A stretch of 64,000 bases of DNA from Azotobacter vinelandii CA (GCF_000380335.1 NC_021149.1:62001-126000); one strand, 5' to 3'. Shown: positions 9,048 through 17,210, counted from the first letter of the stretch. Notes: generated from the letters alone by a model not told the origin. Program-made: numbers and translations.

Positions 9048-9809
9048 ATGAATCTTCATCCTCGCCTCGCCACCGGCCTGATCGCCGCTCTGTTAATGCT
9101 CGGTACGAGCCATGCGACAGCCCACTCCAACGAAACGCCGACCTACGGCAGTATCGACAGACTGGATCTGACCCTGCTCCTGCCCGCTCCGCCCACCCTG
9201 GACAGCCCCGAGCAGAAGGCCGAAGTCGAGGCCATCCTGGCCGCCCAGAAAGCGGCCGGAGCGGAGCGTATCGCCCAGGCCGTGAAAGATGCCAAAGGCA
9301 CTGTGTTCGATATGTTCGGCCAGGTCCTGGGGGCGCATTTCACCGCTGCCGAGTTGCCCGCCACCGCACGGCTGTTCGCCCGTCTGGGCAATTCCGAGGC
9401 CGCTGTGGTCGAAGCGGCCCAGAACGTTTTCGACCGGAAGCGGCCTTTTGCCGCCGACGGCCGTGTCCAGGTTCTGCCCCAGGCCAGCATGATGTCCGTC
9501 GAAATGGCCAAGTCCCAGGGCGAAAACCTGCCGACCAAGGGCTCCTGGCCTTCCAGCCGTGCAGCCCGCGTTACCGCTTCGGCCATCGTCATGTCCGAGA
9601 TAGTGCCGGAACGCAAGAGCGAACTCTGGAGCCGTGCCCGGGAATATGCCGAAAGCCGCGTGATCGCCGGCATGCACTATCCCCAGGACCTGGAAATGGG
9701 TTATCGCGCCGGCACGGCTCTGGCGGCGCTGCTGCAAGCCGATGCCGAGTTCAAGGCCGAGTTCGCGGCAGCCAGGCAGGAAACCCGCACGGCACTGGGG
9801 TTGAAGTAA
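9048..9809 (+). CDS. PhoN-like class A acid phosphatase (PAP2 fold) with altered motifs
   Basis: 253 residues from the ATG at 9048, with a signal peptide (about 1–25, cleavage near SHATA). The layout follows bacterial class A non-specific acid phosphatases: RP at 132–133, a PSGH-type site at 168–171, and SRVIAGMHYPQD (203–214) with nucleophile His210 and Asp214. Two positions differ: the Lys of KX6RP is Gln125, and PSGH reads PSSR, so the leaving-group His is Arg171. The nucleophile half is intact. It may be a divergent enzyme or an inactive binding protein; position in the island suggests transfer. Confidence 0.82.
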   Translation: MNLHPRLATGLIAALLMLGTSHATAHSNETPTYGSIDRLDLTLLLPAPPTLDSPEQKAEVEAILAAQKAAGAERIAQAVKDAKGTVFDMFGQVLGAHFTAAELPATARLFARLGNSEAAVVEAAQNVFDRKRPFAADGRVQVLPQASMMSVEMAKSQGENLPTKGSWPSSRAARVTASAIVMSEIVPERKSELWSRAREYAESRVIAGMHYPQDLEMGYRAGTALAALLQADAEFKAEFAAARQETRTALGLK

Positions 9810-9899
9810 GCGGCGAACGGGCAGGCATGGTCGCCTCTGGGACATGCCTGTCGCGCTGCGATACCGGACGATGGATTCGTTCCGTTGTTTCGGTCGAAT

Positions 9900-9924
9900 G
9901 CTCCGGCGTCTGGATAGCCGGAGC
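9900..9924. terminator. Hairpin after the phosphatase gene
   Basis: GCTCCGGC (9900–9907) and GCCGGAGC (9917–9924) form a perfect 8-bp stem with a 9-nt loop about 90 bp past the phosphatase stop. There is no T-tract, so termination is only possible, not shown. The rest of 9810–10044 holds nothing recognised. Confidence 0.3.
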
Positions 9925-10277
9925 GCCAGGCCGTGGAACATGTCGCGTAGTCGTTCGCGGCACGCGGACGACTTGGGCCGACTGTAAATGAGCGCGGTCG
10001 GAAACTTCGGGTAGCCATCGTTTCCGGAGCGGGCGGAACGAACGTCATGAAGTCAATGATTTGATCAGATACTTTGGCGACTCTTCGTAGCCTTGCCGAT
10101 GATAAAAACGGTGGGCATCGGTCCGTCTGGAATGGCAGTGAACCTCCATCCGGTCACAGCCACGAGCAATGGCCAGTTCGGTGGCATACGATTCGAGGGC
10201 AGCGCCGACTCCCGATCCTCTGCTCGCTTCGTCCACGCAAAAATAACTGATGCGACAGAAGTCGCTCGCCAGAGCTA

Positions 10278-11328
10278 GAGCATTTTTACCTTATCCCGAT
10301 TCATATCCGGCTGCCTCGAAGTAGTGCCTGCAGTCCTGTGCAGAGAACTGCGCAATCGCCTCGCCAATGCTCTGCCACAGCTGCGGCACGGTCCGCGCCG
10401 CCGCCTTTCTCAGCAGTGCCTTGAGCTTGGAGAAGGCCATCTCGATCGGGTTCAGGTCGGGGCTATAGGGTGGCAAGTAGCGCAGTGTGGCTCCTGCGCC
10501 TTCGATGGCCTGGCGTACTCCCGCCACCTTGTGGGCCGGCAGGTTGTCCATCACCACGATATCGCCGGGCGTCAGCTCGGGTACCAGAACCTGCCCGACA
10601 TAGGCCAGGAAGACCGGGCCGTTCATGGCGCCATCGAGCACCAGCGGCGCGCTCAGGCCATCCACCCGCAGGCCGGCGGTAAAGGTCGTGGTTTTCCAGT
10701 GGCCGTGGGGGATCGCGGCCCGGCAGCGCTCGCCGCGAGGGGCCCAGCCCCGCAGGCGGGCCAGGTTCGTCGAAGCGGCGGTTTCGTCGACGAAGATCAG
10801 CTTGCGCCAATCGAAACCGGACTGCTCCTCGATCCATCCCTGTCGGGCTGCCTGGACGTCCGGCCGTTGCTGCTCGGCTGCATGCGCGGTCTTTTTTTGA
10901 ACGTCATGGCGTGCCGGTCGAGAAACGTCCACACCGTCGCCAGGCTGACACGGACGCCACGCTCCCGTTCGAGGGTCGCGGCGAGTTCGGCCAGCGTCAG
11001 GTCGGGGGTCTGCTCGAGCAGGCCGAGCAGGTAGTCCGCATGGGGATCGAGCCGCAAGCCCCGGGGCTTGCCCTGTCGGCGGGCGACGAGTTCCCCGCCT
11101 TCCCGGAAGCGCCGCACCCAGACGATCGCTGTTGCCGTCCCGACGTCGAATCGCTCGGCGGCCTGCCGAGCCGATAGCCCACCCATGGCCGCGTCGACGA
11201 CGCGCCGGCGAAGGTCCGCACTGTATGCCCGAGCCATTCTGGTCTCCTTGTCCGAGCGGGAGAGGAGAACCGAAATGACCAGGAAGAGCAACCCCTGCTT
11301 GTCGAATTCGTGTTTTCAAAAAATGCTC
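10278..11328 (-). mobile_element. IS630-family insertion sequence, complete
   Basis: 1051 bp with terminal inverted repeats GAGCATTTTT at both ends, flanked by the duplicated TA target (10276–10277 and 11329–11330). TA duplication and a transposase read through an A7 slip site are hallmarks of IS630. Both ends, target copies and the transposase are intact, so the element looks active. Confidence 0.92.
10291..11237 (-). CDS. IS630-family transposase, produced by −1 frameshift
   Basis: The first frame starts at ATG 11237 ([20 protein letters not shown]) and carries the helix-turn-helix domains up to MTFKKRP. Minus-strand AAAAAAA at 10898–10892 lies at the junction. The second frame continues with the DDE domain: [21 protein letters not shown] and [18 protein letters not shown]. 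The span is 947 nt; a −1 shift gives exactly 315 codons plus stop. It cuts and pastes the element at TA sites. Confidence 0.9.
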
Positions 11329-11529
11329 TAGTTGTGGAATGAAGTGCAGCGACATGACGCCCACGACCGTCGTTCCGTCGGTGGCGACCAGAAGCTCTTC
11401 ATCGGGATGGGCGAGGAGTTGTCCTATCCGAGCCCGGATGAAAGGCTGCGTCCCGGGATAGCCAAGGGAAGCCAGTAAATCGGAAATGGCGTCGCTATCC
11501 GATTCGAGCGCAGCTCTGATATCGACCAT

Positions 11530-11846
11530 TTAACGGATTCCTGGAAACCTGCTTTCGTTGGTCACGGGCGGCCGGTTTCGTGAGTCGTGGTTGGCGCGAT
11601 AGTGGGTTTCTGGTATCCGCGAAATCATCTTAGGCGTATCGACCGGATGATGCCTTCATATCAGGACACCGGTCTTCAATTCCGGTAGGGAAATCATTTC
11701 CTCGACCACCAGTGACGACGCATCGGGATGCCGTGCGGATCTGAGGCACTTGGAACCATCGGGAGGCATGATGTCTCGACATGTCCGTCGCAATGCGATA
11801 CCGGAGTTCGTTCGAGTTTCCAGTCGGGACGGTCCAGCGCATGCAA
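11530..11846. other. Intergenic region, 317 bp, nothing recognised
   Basis: The stretch lies between the disrupted GNAT gene and the RimJ-type GNAT gene. A minus-strand frame of up to 89 codons crosses it but has no recognisable domain and runs into the neighbouring gene's end. Base composition is lower in GC than the core genes, consistent with acquired DNA. Confidence 0.4.
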
Positions 11847-12398
11847 TCATGAGCTTGCCGCCCGGATTGTCCGCTGACGTGATTCATGCCATTGGCCATG
11901 GGTCATCCGGTACAGGCGTACTGGTCGCCCATGAAAGTCAGTTTCATGGAAATTCTGGAATCCGAGCTTCTCCGCGACCTTGAGCGAAGCGGTATGCTCT
12001 GGGTCGATGACCACCACTACCGAAGCCACTTCTCTTCTGTCGAAGACATATTCAAGGGCCGCTCTTGCAGCCTCCGACGCCAAGCCCCGATTCCAGTAGC
12101 GCTTGGCTAATCGATAGCCCAAGTTTATTTCTTCAATTCCATCGATCATTTCCATGGCGAGGCCACAGAAGCCCACGAAGTCATTGGAGCCCTTCTCCAG
12201 CAGTGCCCAAGGGCCCACACCGCGCGATGCATAGCAATTCAAAGTCCAATCGATGAACCTGCGTACGGCATTTTCATCACAGGCCCCTCGTACCGAGTAT
12301 TTCATTACCTCTGGATCGCCCAGGAGCCCGGTGAGAGCGGGTAAGTCCTGTCGGGACAATTGGCGTACGATCAATCGTTCTGTTTCAAATAGGCTCAT
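11847..12398 (-). CDS. RimJ/RimL-type GNAT N-acetyltransferase
   Basis: 183 residues from the ATG at 12398 (MSLFETERLIVRQLSRQDL); a TTG 24 bp upstream is an alternative start. ETERLIVR at the N-terminus, GEF-like NDFVGFCGL, INLGYRLAKRYWNRGLASEAARA (the acetyl-CoA loop) and SLKVAEKLGFQ are characteristic of ribosomal-protein-type acetyltransferases. These modify N-terminal amines or small molecules. Base composition is clearly lower in GC than the flanking core. It reads towards the IS630-disrupted gene. Confidence 0.86.
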   Translation of the reverse strand: MSLFETERLIVRQLSRQDLPALTGLLGDPEVMKYSVRGACDENAVRRFIDWTLNCYASRGVGPWALLEKGSNDFVGFCGLAMEMIDGIEEINLGYRLAKRYWNRGLASEAARAALEYVFDRREVASVVVVIDPEHTASLKVAEKLGFQNFHETDFHGRPVRLYRMTHGQWHESRQRTIRAASS

Positions 12399-12469
12399 CT
12401 TCGGTTCTGTGCATAATGTCAAGGTTCAGCCATTGTTACGCCAAAAGTGTGAATGTCGAAGTATTCGAA

Positions 12470-13102
12470 TCAGATTTTCCTGAGTGTTATCACTCCTGTC
12501 TCCCGATGGTCCGTATAGTAAGGGACTTCGATATCGTCTAGATCGCAGATGCCATCTTTGACACGAATTCGATAGCGGCATGTGCCGCGATGGGCTCGAA
12601 CGTTCGGGTCTTCTTTATGTAGCTTGCGTACGTCGGCACGGTATTCGATTGTCAGTATCAAATGAGCTGCGTCGAGAGAAAAGAAAGCTCCTATGCTGTG
12701 GGAGCATGTACGATCCGTTTCGAATTCGACTCCTATCGTCGACCACGTCTGCTTGATGGTCATCCTGCCCGTGTTACCCGCTATCTGAACTCCATCACGC
12801 CTGCGTGTTGCGACTTGACCAGTCCAGGTACCGTTGACGTCAGGCAACGTGATTCCCAGAAGTCGGCGGGCGGGCTTCCAGTTCCATAGATACGACTCTA
12901 CGGCACGAACGAGAGAAAGATAGACGATGATGGTGGAGGGAGCGGCAAGTGCCGCGATCGCAGGCCAATACTGGGTGAGCGTAGCCAGTAGAGCACTTAT
13001 CGCACCAACCAGAATGCTCGCTCCGGTGGCTAGCTTGTACGCGACGTGCAGGCGCTCGGAAGCGTTGAGGGAATCATCGAGGGAGTAAGGATGAAGGGCC
13101 AT
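12470..13102 (-). CDS. Cap15-like protein: two TM helices plus beta-barrel (S-2TM-beta), no CD-NTase partner
   Basis: 210 residues. Two hydrophobic helices lie at about 27–44 and 48–66, then a charged link, then a beta-rich domain from about residue 87 starting LPDVNGTWTGQV, with KQTWSTIGVEFETDRTCSHSI and GTCRYRIRV. This order and the NGTWTG and QTWS signatures match the SMODS-associating 2TM beta-rich effector family. Its CBASS member Cap15 oligomerises on cyclic dinucleotides and disrupts the inner membrane during phage infection. No nucleotide cyclase, Cap2 or Cap3 gene lies nearby. The gene is markedly low in GC and sits among mobile DNA. Family call from memory of motifs. Confidence 0.72.
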   Translation of the reverse strand: MALHPYSLDDSLNASERLHVAYKLATGASILVGAISALLATLTQYWPAIAALAAPSTIIVYLSLVRAVESYLWNWKPARRLLGITLPDVNGTWTGQVATRRRDGVQIAGNTGRMTIKQTWSTIGVEFETDRTCSHSIGAFFSLDAAHLILTIEYRADVRKLHKEDPNVRAHRGTCRYRIRVKDGICDLDDIEVPYYTDHRETGVITLRKI

Positions 13103-13357
13103 GTTTTTCCTTTCAGCCTGACGACTGAGCTAACAGGTGATTGTCTGACCATCTGGTTGAATGAAAGGCTGAATTGAAATCTGCTTACAGGCCGAATGTC
13201 TGTACGGATGGAAAATTCATGCTATCCGCAAAGATCGCGGATCGGCAAATTAGTCGTTTGCAGTAAGTACCTTCATACAGGCTATTCCTTCATGTCGTCG
13301 ATTGGTCCGTGCTCGAACTCGCCGGCCCGCGCGATTGTTCGTACGGACTCGTTCCCC

Positions 13358-13690
13358 TCAGTGAGAAACCGTCCTGGAAAATACGTTGAGGACGAGCACG
13401 CCCGCAATGATGAGAAGCAGGCCGATGATTGCCGGAATGTCCAGAGTCTGCCCAAGGAACAACCATGCAACCAGGGTGATCAGGGCGATGCCTGCGCCGG
13501 ACCATATGGCGTAGACGACTCCGACCGGAAGTGTCTTCAGCGTGAGGGACAGAAAGTAGAAGGCCGTCGCGTAGCCGATCAGGACCGCGAGCGAGGGACC
13601 CAGGCGGGAGAATCCTTCCGTTGCCTTCAGGGCCGAGGTGGCGATTACTTCGCTGACGATTGCTATCGAGAGAAAAATCCATTGCTGCAT
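13358..13690 (-). CDS. Small multidrug resistance (EmrE/QacE-type) efflux protein
   Basis: 110 residues from ATG 13690 (MQQWIFLSIAIVSEVIATSALK), the family's usual length; another ATG lies 6 bp upstream. Four transmembrane helices are evident. The proton- and substrate-binding Glu sits in helix 1 (VSEVIATS, residue 13–14) and YAIWSGAGIALIT in helix 3 carries the conserved Trp and GXG packing motif. Such pumps export quaternary ammonium compounds or guanidinium. SMR genes are common integron cassettes, but no attC site was found next to it. Confidence 0.9.
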   Translation of the reverse strand: MQQWIFLSIAIVSEVIATSALKATEGFSRLGPSLAVLIGYATAFYFLSLTLKTLPVGVVYAIWSGAGIALITLVAWLFLGQTLDIPAIIGLLLIIAGVLVLNVFSRTVSH

Positions 13691-13963
13691 GTGCATAACC
13701 CCGGATCGGAATATTCAATGTTTTGGTCGGGCCGGGTCGCGAGGTGGCGCTGGATCGAGTGAATCATGAGAGCTGATCCGGATACCACGCATCGACCAGT
13801 GGCCCCACCCGAACGGATATTATCTCCGGCCGGGTCTTGAGCCAAGTTCGAAGCATTTCCCGGTGCAATTCGGTTGCGGAAACATGCCTCTGGGTACGAC
13901 GAAACCATTCCCTCCGCCACCGAACAAGAGGTCGTTGGCTTCTATCGCATCGGCAATGAATTG

Positions 13964-14090
13964 ACATCCTCCCCCCTCTTGCTGACACTCGCCCGCCCCA
14001 AAGGCGGAAAGGAAGGGGATTCCTACCGTGTTCAGCCCACCCGGGCCGACTCACCTCGGCGGGTTCCTGCTGCTGGCGGCCTTACCGCAT
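13964..14090 (-). ncRNA. Candidate omega RNA (reRNA) at the 3' end of the TnpB element
   Basis: In TnpB elements a guide RNA is made from the tnpB 3' end plus the right end, with the guide itself lying just outside the element. The region here has the expected GC hairpins (CCCCTTCC…TTTGGGGCGGG) and ends at 13964. The first 16–20 nt of guide would then be the yggL sequence below 13963 (CAATTCATTGCCGATG). Boundaries are inferred by analogy, not seen. Confidence 0.4.
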
Positions 14091-15243
14091 CGCTCACTTC
14101 ACAGGCGAACCGGGCGTGTCCCGCCCTTGACACATTGATCGCGCCGACCATATCGGCGTTTTCCTCGAAACCACACTCCACACACTCGAACCGGGCTTGG
14201 CTCTGCCGGTTGTCCGCCGACACATGCCCGCAGCACGGGCAGGTGCGGCTGGTGTTCCGTGGCGGCACGGCAACGAGCCAGCCGCCGTTCCACGCCAGCT
14301 TGTAGTCCAGTTGGCGGCGGAACTCGAACCAGCCCTGGTCGAGGATGGATTTGTTCAGGCCGGACTTGGCCCGAACGTTTCTGCCCGGTACTTCGGTTGT
14401 GCCTGCCGCCGACCTGGACAGGTTCCGCACCGGCAAGTCCTCGATACACACCATCGCGTGGTTTTGGCTGATCGTGGTCGAGATCTTGTGCAGGTAGTCG
14501 CGGCGGGCATGGCCGATCCGGGAATGGATACGCTGGACGCGGGCTTTCGCCTTCTTCCAGTTGTTGCTGAACTTCTGCTTGCGGCTCATCGCCCGCTGCG
14601 CCTTGCGCAGTCGTTTCTCATGCCGCTTGAAGCTGTTGAGCGGTGCGTAGAACGTGCCGTCCGAGAGCGTGGCGAAGCGGGCCACCCCCATGTCGATGCC
14701 GACCGCACCACCCTTCGGGATGGGTTGCGCCATCTCGCGTTCGGTCTGGATGGACACGAACCACTTGCCGCAACACTGGCTGACAGTGACGTTCTTCACC
14801 ATGCCGGACACGTTCCGGCTGTTGCGATAACGCAGCCAGCCGAGCTTGGGCAGGAACAGGCGGCTATTTTCCTGGTTGAGCTTGATCTGCTTCGGGTCGG
14901 GATAGCGGAAGCTGTCGCGCCGGCCCTTCTTCTTGAAGCGCGGGAAGTCGGCCCGCTGGGCGAAGAAATTGGCGTAGGCTCGCTCCAGGTCCTTGAGTGC
15001 CTGTTGCAGCGGATGAACCGGTGCATCCGCCAGCCAGGCCGTCTCCGGATCGTGCCGCCATTCCGTGAGCCGCTTGCACAGTCCGGCATAGCCGAGCCTC
15101 GATTCGCCCTGTTCGTAGCGTTCCTTTTGCCACGCCAATGCCTTGTTGAACACGAACCGGCACGAGCCAGCGAAGCGGCGCATCTGGCGCTGCTGTTCGC
15201 CGGTTGGCATCACTTCGAATTTGAAGGCTTGAAGTCGAAGCAT
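14032..15243 (-). CDS. tnpB: TnpB RNA-guided endonuclease (IS605 OrfB family)
   Basis: 403 residues, full length. An N-terminal helix-turn-helix/WED part (FAGSCRFVFNKALAWQKERY) is followed by a split RuvC domain with all three acids: GIDMGVARFATL (Asp), VCIEDLPVRNLS (Glu) and ENADMVGAINVSRAG (Asp). A CPCCGH … CVECGF zinc ribbon lies between the last two. TnpB uses an omega RNA to cut DNA next to a short motif at the element's insertion site, helping the element persist. The C-terminal tail after the RuvC Asp (ARFACEVSDAVRPP…) is typical. Confidence 0.94.
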   Translation of the reverse strand: MLRLQAFKFEVMPTGEQQRQMRRFAGSCRFVFNKALAWQKERYEQGESRLGYAGLCKRLTEWRHDPETAWLADAPVHPLQQALKDLERAYANFFAQRADFPRFKKKGRRDSFRYPDPKQIKLNQENSRLFLPKLGWLRYRNSRNVSGMVKNVTVSQCCGKWFVSIQTEREMAQPIPKGGAVGIDMGVARFATLSDGTFYAPLNSFKRHEKRLRKAQRAMSRKQKFSNNWKKAKARVQRIHSRIGHARRDYLHKISTTISQNHAMVCIEDLPVRNLSRSAAGTTEVPGRNVRAKSGLNKSILDQGWFEFRRQLDYKLAWNGGWLVAVPPRNTSRTCPCCGHVSADNRQSQARFECVECGFEENADMVGAINVSRAGHARFACEVSDAVRPPAAGTRRGESARVG

Positions 15244-15520
15244 GGAAAATACTGTCTATTCGTACAGGTGCGAGTATAGGGCTGCTTCGCGCCCTGCGCT
15301 ATCCTTCCCCGGCCTGAAGGCCGAGGCTTGCCGCGCACCGGGTCATCCCAGAACCGGTCGGAAAGTCCGCTGGATAGCCTGAATTCGACATCGAAGCCGA
15401 ACTGCTGGAACTCCCCGACGTGAAGTTTCTTGCGGAGTCGGCGGCTTCTGGTTTTTGCGGTGTGTTTCATGGGGTTCTCACGCCTGGACCGAGCCGACCG
15501 GCGAAGTCGAATGAGCTGGA

Positions 15521-15961
15521 TTATCCGCCGGACGGAATCAGCGCTTTCTCCGGCCGCTGCTGGCTGGAATGGAAACGCCATGGCTCTCTGCCTTTTCCTT
15601 CGAATATGCCTATGTAGACAGGGCTGTCGCACGCACCGCTACGAACGGTGCCGGCGGCAGTGTCGATCAGCCAATTGTCGAAATAGCCTTTGAGCATGAA
15701 ACGGGCCGGACCGCACTGGTACAGGTTGGTGGCCGAGTAGCCGCCCGTATCGAGGGCCAGCTTCTGGCGGACAGTGGAGCCGTCGGAGCCCTGGAGTACC
15801 GCTATGCGTTCGTATTCCGCCAGGAACGGGTGTATCGGCTTCAGCTCGAGTCGAAGCGCCACATCCTTTCCGATCGAATAGGACGCAACGAGGTTGTCGT
15901 CGCCGCCACAGCCGACGAGCCAGGCAGCGATGATTGAAAGGGTGATCGCGCGGTATCGCAT
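15521..15961 (-). CDS. Small lipoprotein of unknown function
   Basis: 146 residues from ATG 15961 (MRYRAITLSIIAAWLVGCGG). A type II signal peptide ends in the lipobox LVGC (Cys about residue 18), and Gly-Asp-Asp after the Cys may favour inner-membrane retention. The mature part holds repeated basic and aromatic positions but no known domain. The frame extends far upstream (to 16213) but that part overlaps the next gene and lacks coding character. Neighbours are accessory genes. Confidence 0.65.
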   Translation of the reverse strand: MRYRAITLSIIAAWLVGCGGDDNLVASYSIGKDVALRLELKPIHPFLAEYERIAVLQGSDGSTVRQKLALDTGGYSATNLYQCGPARFMLKGYFDNWLIDTAAGTVRSGACDSPVYIGIFEGKGREPWRFHSSQQRPEKALIPSGG

Positions 15962-16131
15962 GGTAGTCGTCAGTGCCTGAGTCGAGCGGCGTCGATTCGA
16001 ATGAGTTGTCGGGTTTCTCACATCGTTATCGGAACTTACTCTTGTTCGCCTCTCCTGACTACGGCGCCATCGAGTCCGACTGCAAAGTGAAAGGCTACGG
16101 ATATATGCCGATTCGCTGCTCGCTGGAGACG

Positions 16132-16611
16132 TCAGGTTCCAGCGGTTACCCAGGCCGCGAACAGTAGCGAAGTGGCGAATGCACCGAGCAGGACGCAGGC
16201 GTGGACCATGCACCGGCAGGCTGGAGACAGACTTCGCAAGGTAACGCCGGCACGTTCCGATACGAGTATGACGATTGCCACCATCACGAAGCCGACCGTG
16301 ACCACGGGGAAAAACCGGGCAGAAACGCCCGAGAGCCGGAGAACCAGAAACAGGACCGCATCGTGCAGCAGGAAACCGCTGGCGGCGAAGGTGAGCAGAA
16401 GCGAGATGGACGGACCGAACACCCGGCGCAGAGGGGCGTAGCAGAAGTAGCGCAGTACATAGCCATAGACCGGGTTCCAGTAGTACCAGAACATCCGCAG
16501 CGTCGGCGCACCAAAAGGCCGGGCGAACATGCTTCGTGGCGTTGCCGGGCCGGCACTGCGGCCAAGGCGCTGTTCCACGAATCGGGCGAACGAGGCGCGG
16601 GAGCGGTTCAA
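16132..16611 (-). CDS. Membrane protein with WNPVYGY segment, unknown function
   Basis: 159 residues from ATG 16611. After a ~40-residue N-terminus (MNRSRASFARFVEQRLGRS) there is FWYYWNPVYGYVLRYFCYAPL followed by three or four hydrophobic helices (ISLLLTFAASGFLLHDAVLFLVL; FFPVVTVGFVMVAIVILV; the C-terminal VLLGAFATSLLFAAW). The SGFLLHD segment recalls the conserved His region of MBOAT acyltransferases, but the protein is far too short for that family. It overlaps nothing and precedes the lipoprotein gene by 170 bp. Confidence 0.68.
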   Translation of the reverse strand: MNRSRASFARFVEQRLGRSAGPATPRSMFARPFGAPTLRMFWYYWNPVYGYVLRYFCYAPLRRVFGPSISLLLTFAASGFLLHDAVLFLVLRLSGVSARFFPVVTVGFVMVAIVILVSERAGVTLRSLSPACRCMVHACVLLGAFATSLLFAAWVTAGT

Positions 16612-16855
16612 GTCAGTGACCAGGCATCTGGGTTGGATTGCATCGAGAAAGGTATTCGCCGGAATGATCGGTCATGTTTCGTCAGTATATCGAGACTGTA
16701 ATAACGGAGTCGCAGCTTCGCGCCAGAAGCTCGGAGAAATCACTCCGCCGGACATTCCGTCATGGGTGAAGTTCTCCATATGAAAATCGTCTCCCATTGA
16801 AGAGGTTCTTCGGGGAAAAGCTGAACCATCGTGCAATGATGCTCGAGCGGAGGCA

Positions 16856-17114
16856 TCAGCAGCCGTCCAGTGGAAATGCAATGTACAGACCTTTGCCAAG
16901 ATACTTCCCGTCGATGGTCAAGCGCCCTTCAACTGGACCTTCAAGGTTTCGATTCCATCCTTGTAGTAGACGAAAAAATCAGTGCCAAGCCAGTCGTCGG
17001 CCCGCTTGATGTAATTGAAAGCGTAGTTGCAGACACGCCCGCGACTTTCTGAAAGTTGTAGATTTCCTGTTGCTTGCCAGACAGCTTCTTGTAGTCGGTG
17101 CACTGGAATTTCAT
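16856..17114 (-). pseudogene. Decayed integron-cassette gene (KFQCTDYKKL family)
   Basis: From ATG 17114 the frame reads MKFQCTDYKKLSGKQQEIYNF, then needs a frame change to give CNYAFNYIKRADDWLGTDFF with VYYKDGIETLKVQLKG, then another to give LTIDGKYLGKGLYIAFPLDG before a stop. Joined, this is one small protein of about 90 residues with a D…D…V-Q-L-K pattern that resembles a PD-(D/E)XK nuclease core, though that is speculative. At least two frameshifts make it non-functional. The attC site at 17150 lies directly upstream, so this was a cassette. Confidence 0.6.
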
Positions 17115-17149
17115 CTTGGGGTGCGATGTCTGTCTTGCAAAGGTTATGA

Positions 17150-17210
17150 GTCTAACGCTTGAGTCAAGTCGTGCCGCGAAGCGGCGTCGGCTTGAATGAA
17201 TTATCAGGGC
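17150..17210 (-). repeat. Integron attC site, copy 1
   Basis: Read on the minus strand, a 61-bp imperfect palindrome ends in GCGTTAGAC, with the R' core GTTAGAC intact. The central stem pairs CAAGCCGACGCCGC with GCGGCACGACTTG around TTCG. It closely resembles aadA-type attC sites. The R'' end reads CCTGATAA instead of a YYYAAC core, so it is partly decayed. It follows the 68-residue cassette ORF and overlaps its stop codon, as cassettes do. Confidence 0.78.

Larger units (their letters stand above)
10045..11529 (-). pseudogene. GNAT-family N-acetyltransferase interrupted by an IS630 element
   Basis: The N-terminal part ([19 protein letters not shown] … [12 protein letters not shown], from ATG 11529) and the C-terminal part (EASRGSGVGAALESYATELA … DAHRFYHRQGYEE, ending 10045) belong to one GNAT domain; the second half holds the acetyl-CoA loop RGSGVG. 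Removing 10278–11328 plus one TA target copy rejoins the frame exactly, giving 143 residues (…FIPQLALASDF…). The gene is therefore broken by a single insertion, with no other lesion visible, suggesting a recent event. Substrate unknown. Confidence 0.9.
13964..15344 (-). mobile_element. IS605/IS1341-group element encoding only TnpB
   Basis: 1381 bp, bounded by comparison with the interrupted yggL frame. The left end (minus-strand 5' side) has a CCTCGGCC-TTCA-GGCCGGGG hairpin near 15303–15325. The right end (13964–14030) has CCCCTTCC … GGGG hairpin sequence. There are no terminal inverted repeats and no target duplication, as expected for single-strand HUH-type elements. No tnpA gene is present, so it must be mobilised in trans. 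Confidence 0.82.
13764..15470 (-). pseudogene. YggL-like (DUF469) gene split by a TnpB element and frameshifted
   Basis: The N-terminal piece starts at ATG 15470: MKHTAKTRSRRLRKKLHVG, then EFQQFGFDVEFRLSSG, typical of YggL, a small protein that binds the 50S ribosomal subunit. It stops at 15345, where the mobile element begins. Beyond the element (13963 downwards) the frame resumes as QFIADAIEANDLLFGGGGN, again YggL-like. It then shifts by one base to reach RTQRHVSATELHREMLRTW and VRVGPLVDAWYPDQLS, ending at 13764. The gene therefore has two lesions. A core yggL copy elsewhere is likely. Confidence 0.8.

Noticed and set aside
11630-11899. 89-residue minus-strand frame
   Set aside because: It overlaps the RimJ-type gene's end, lacks domain signals and a ribosome-binding site.
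13103-13357. attC-like text (CCTGTTAGCTC) upstream of the Cap15-like gene
   Set aside because: No matching inverted partner, so the core-like motif is probably chance.
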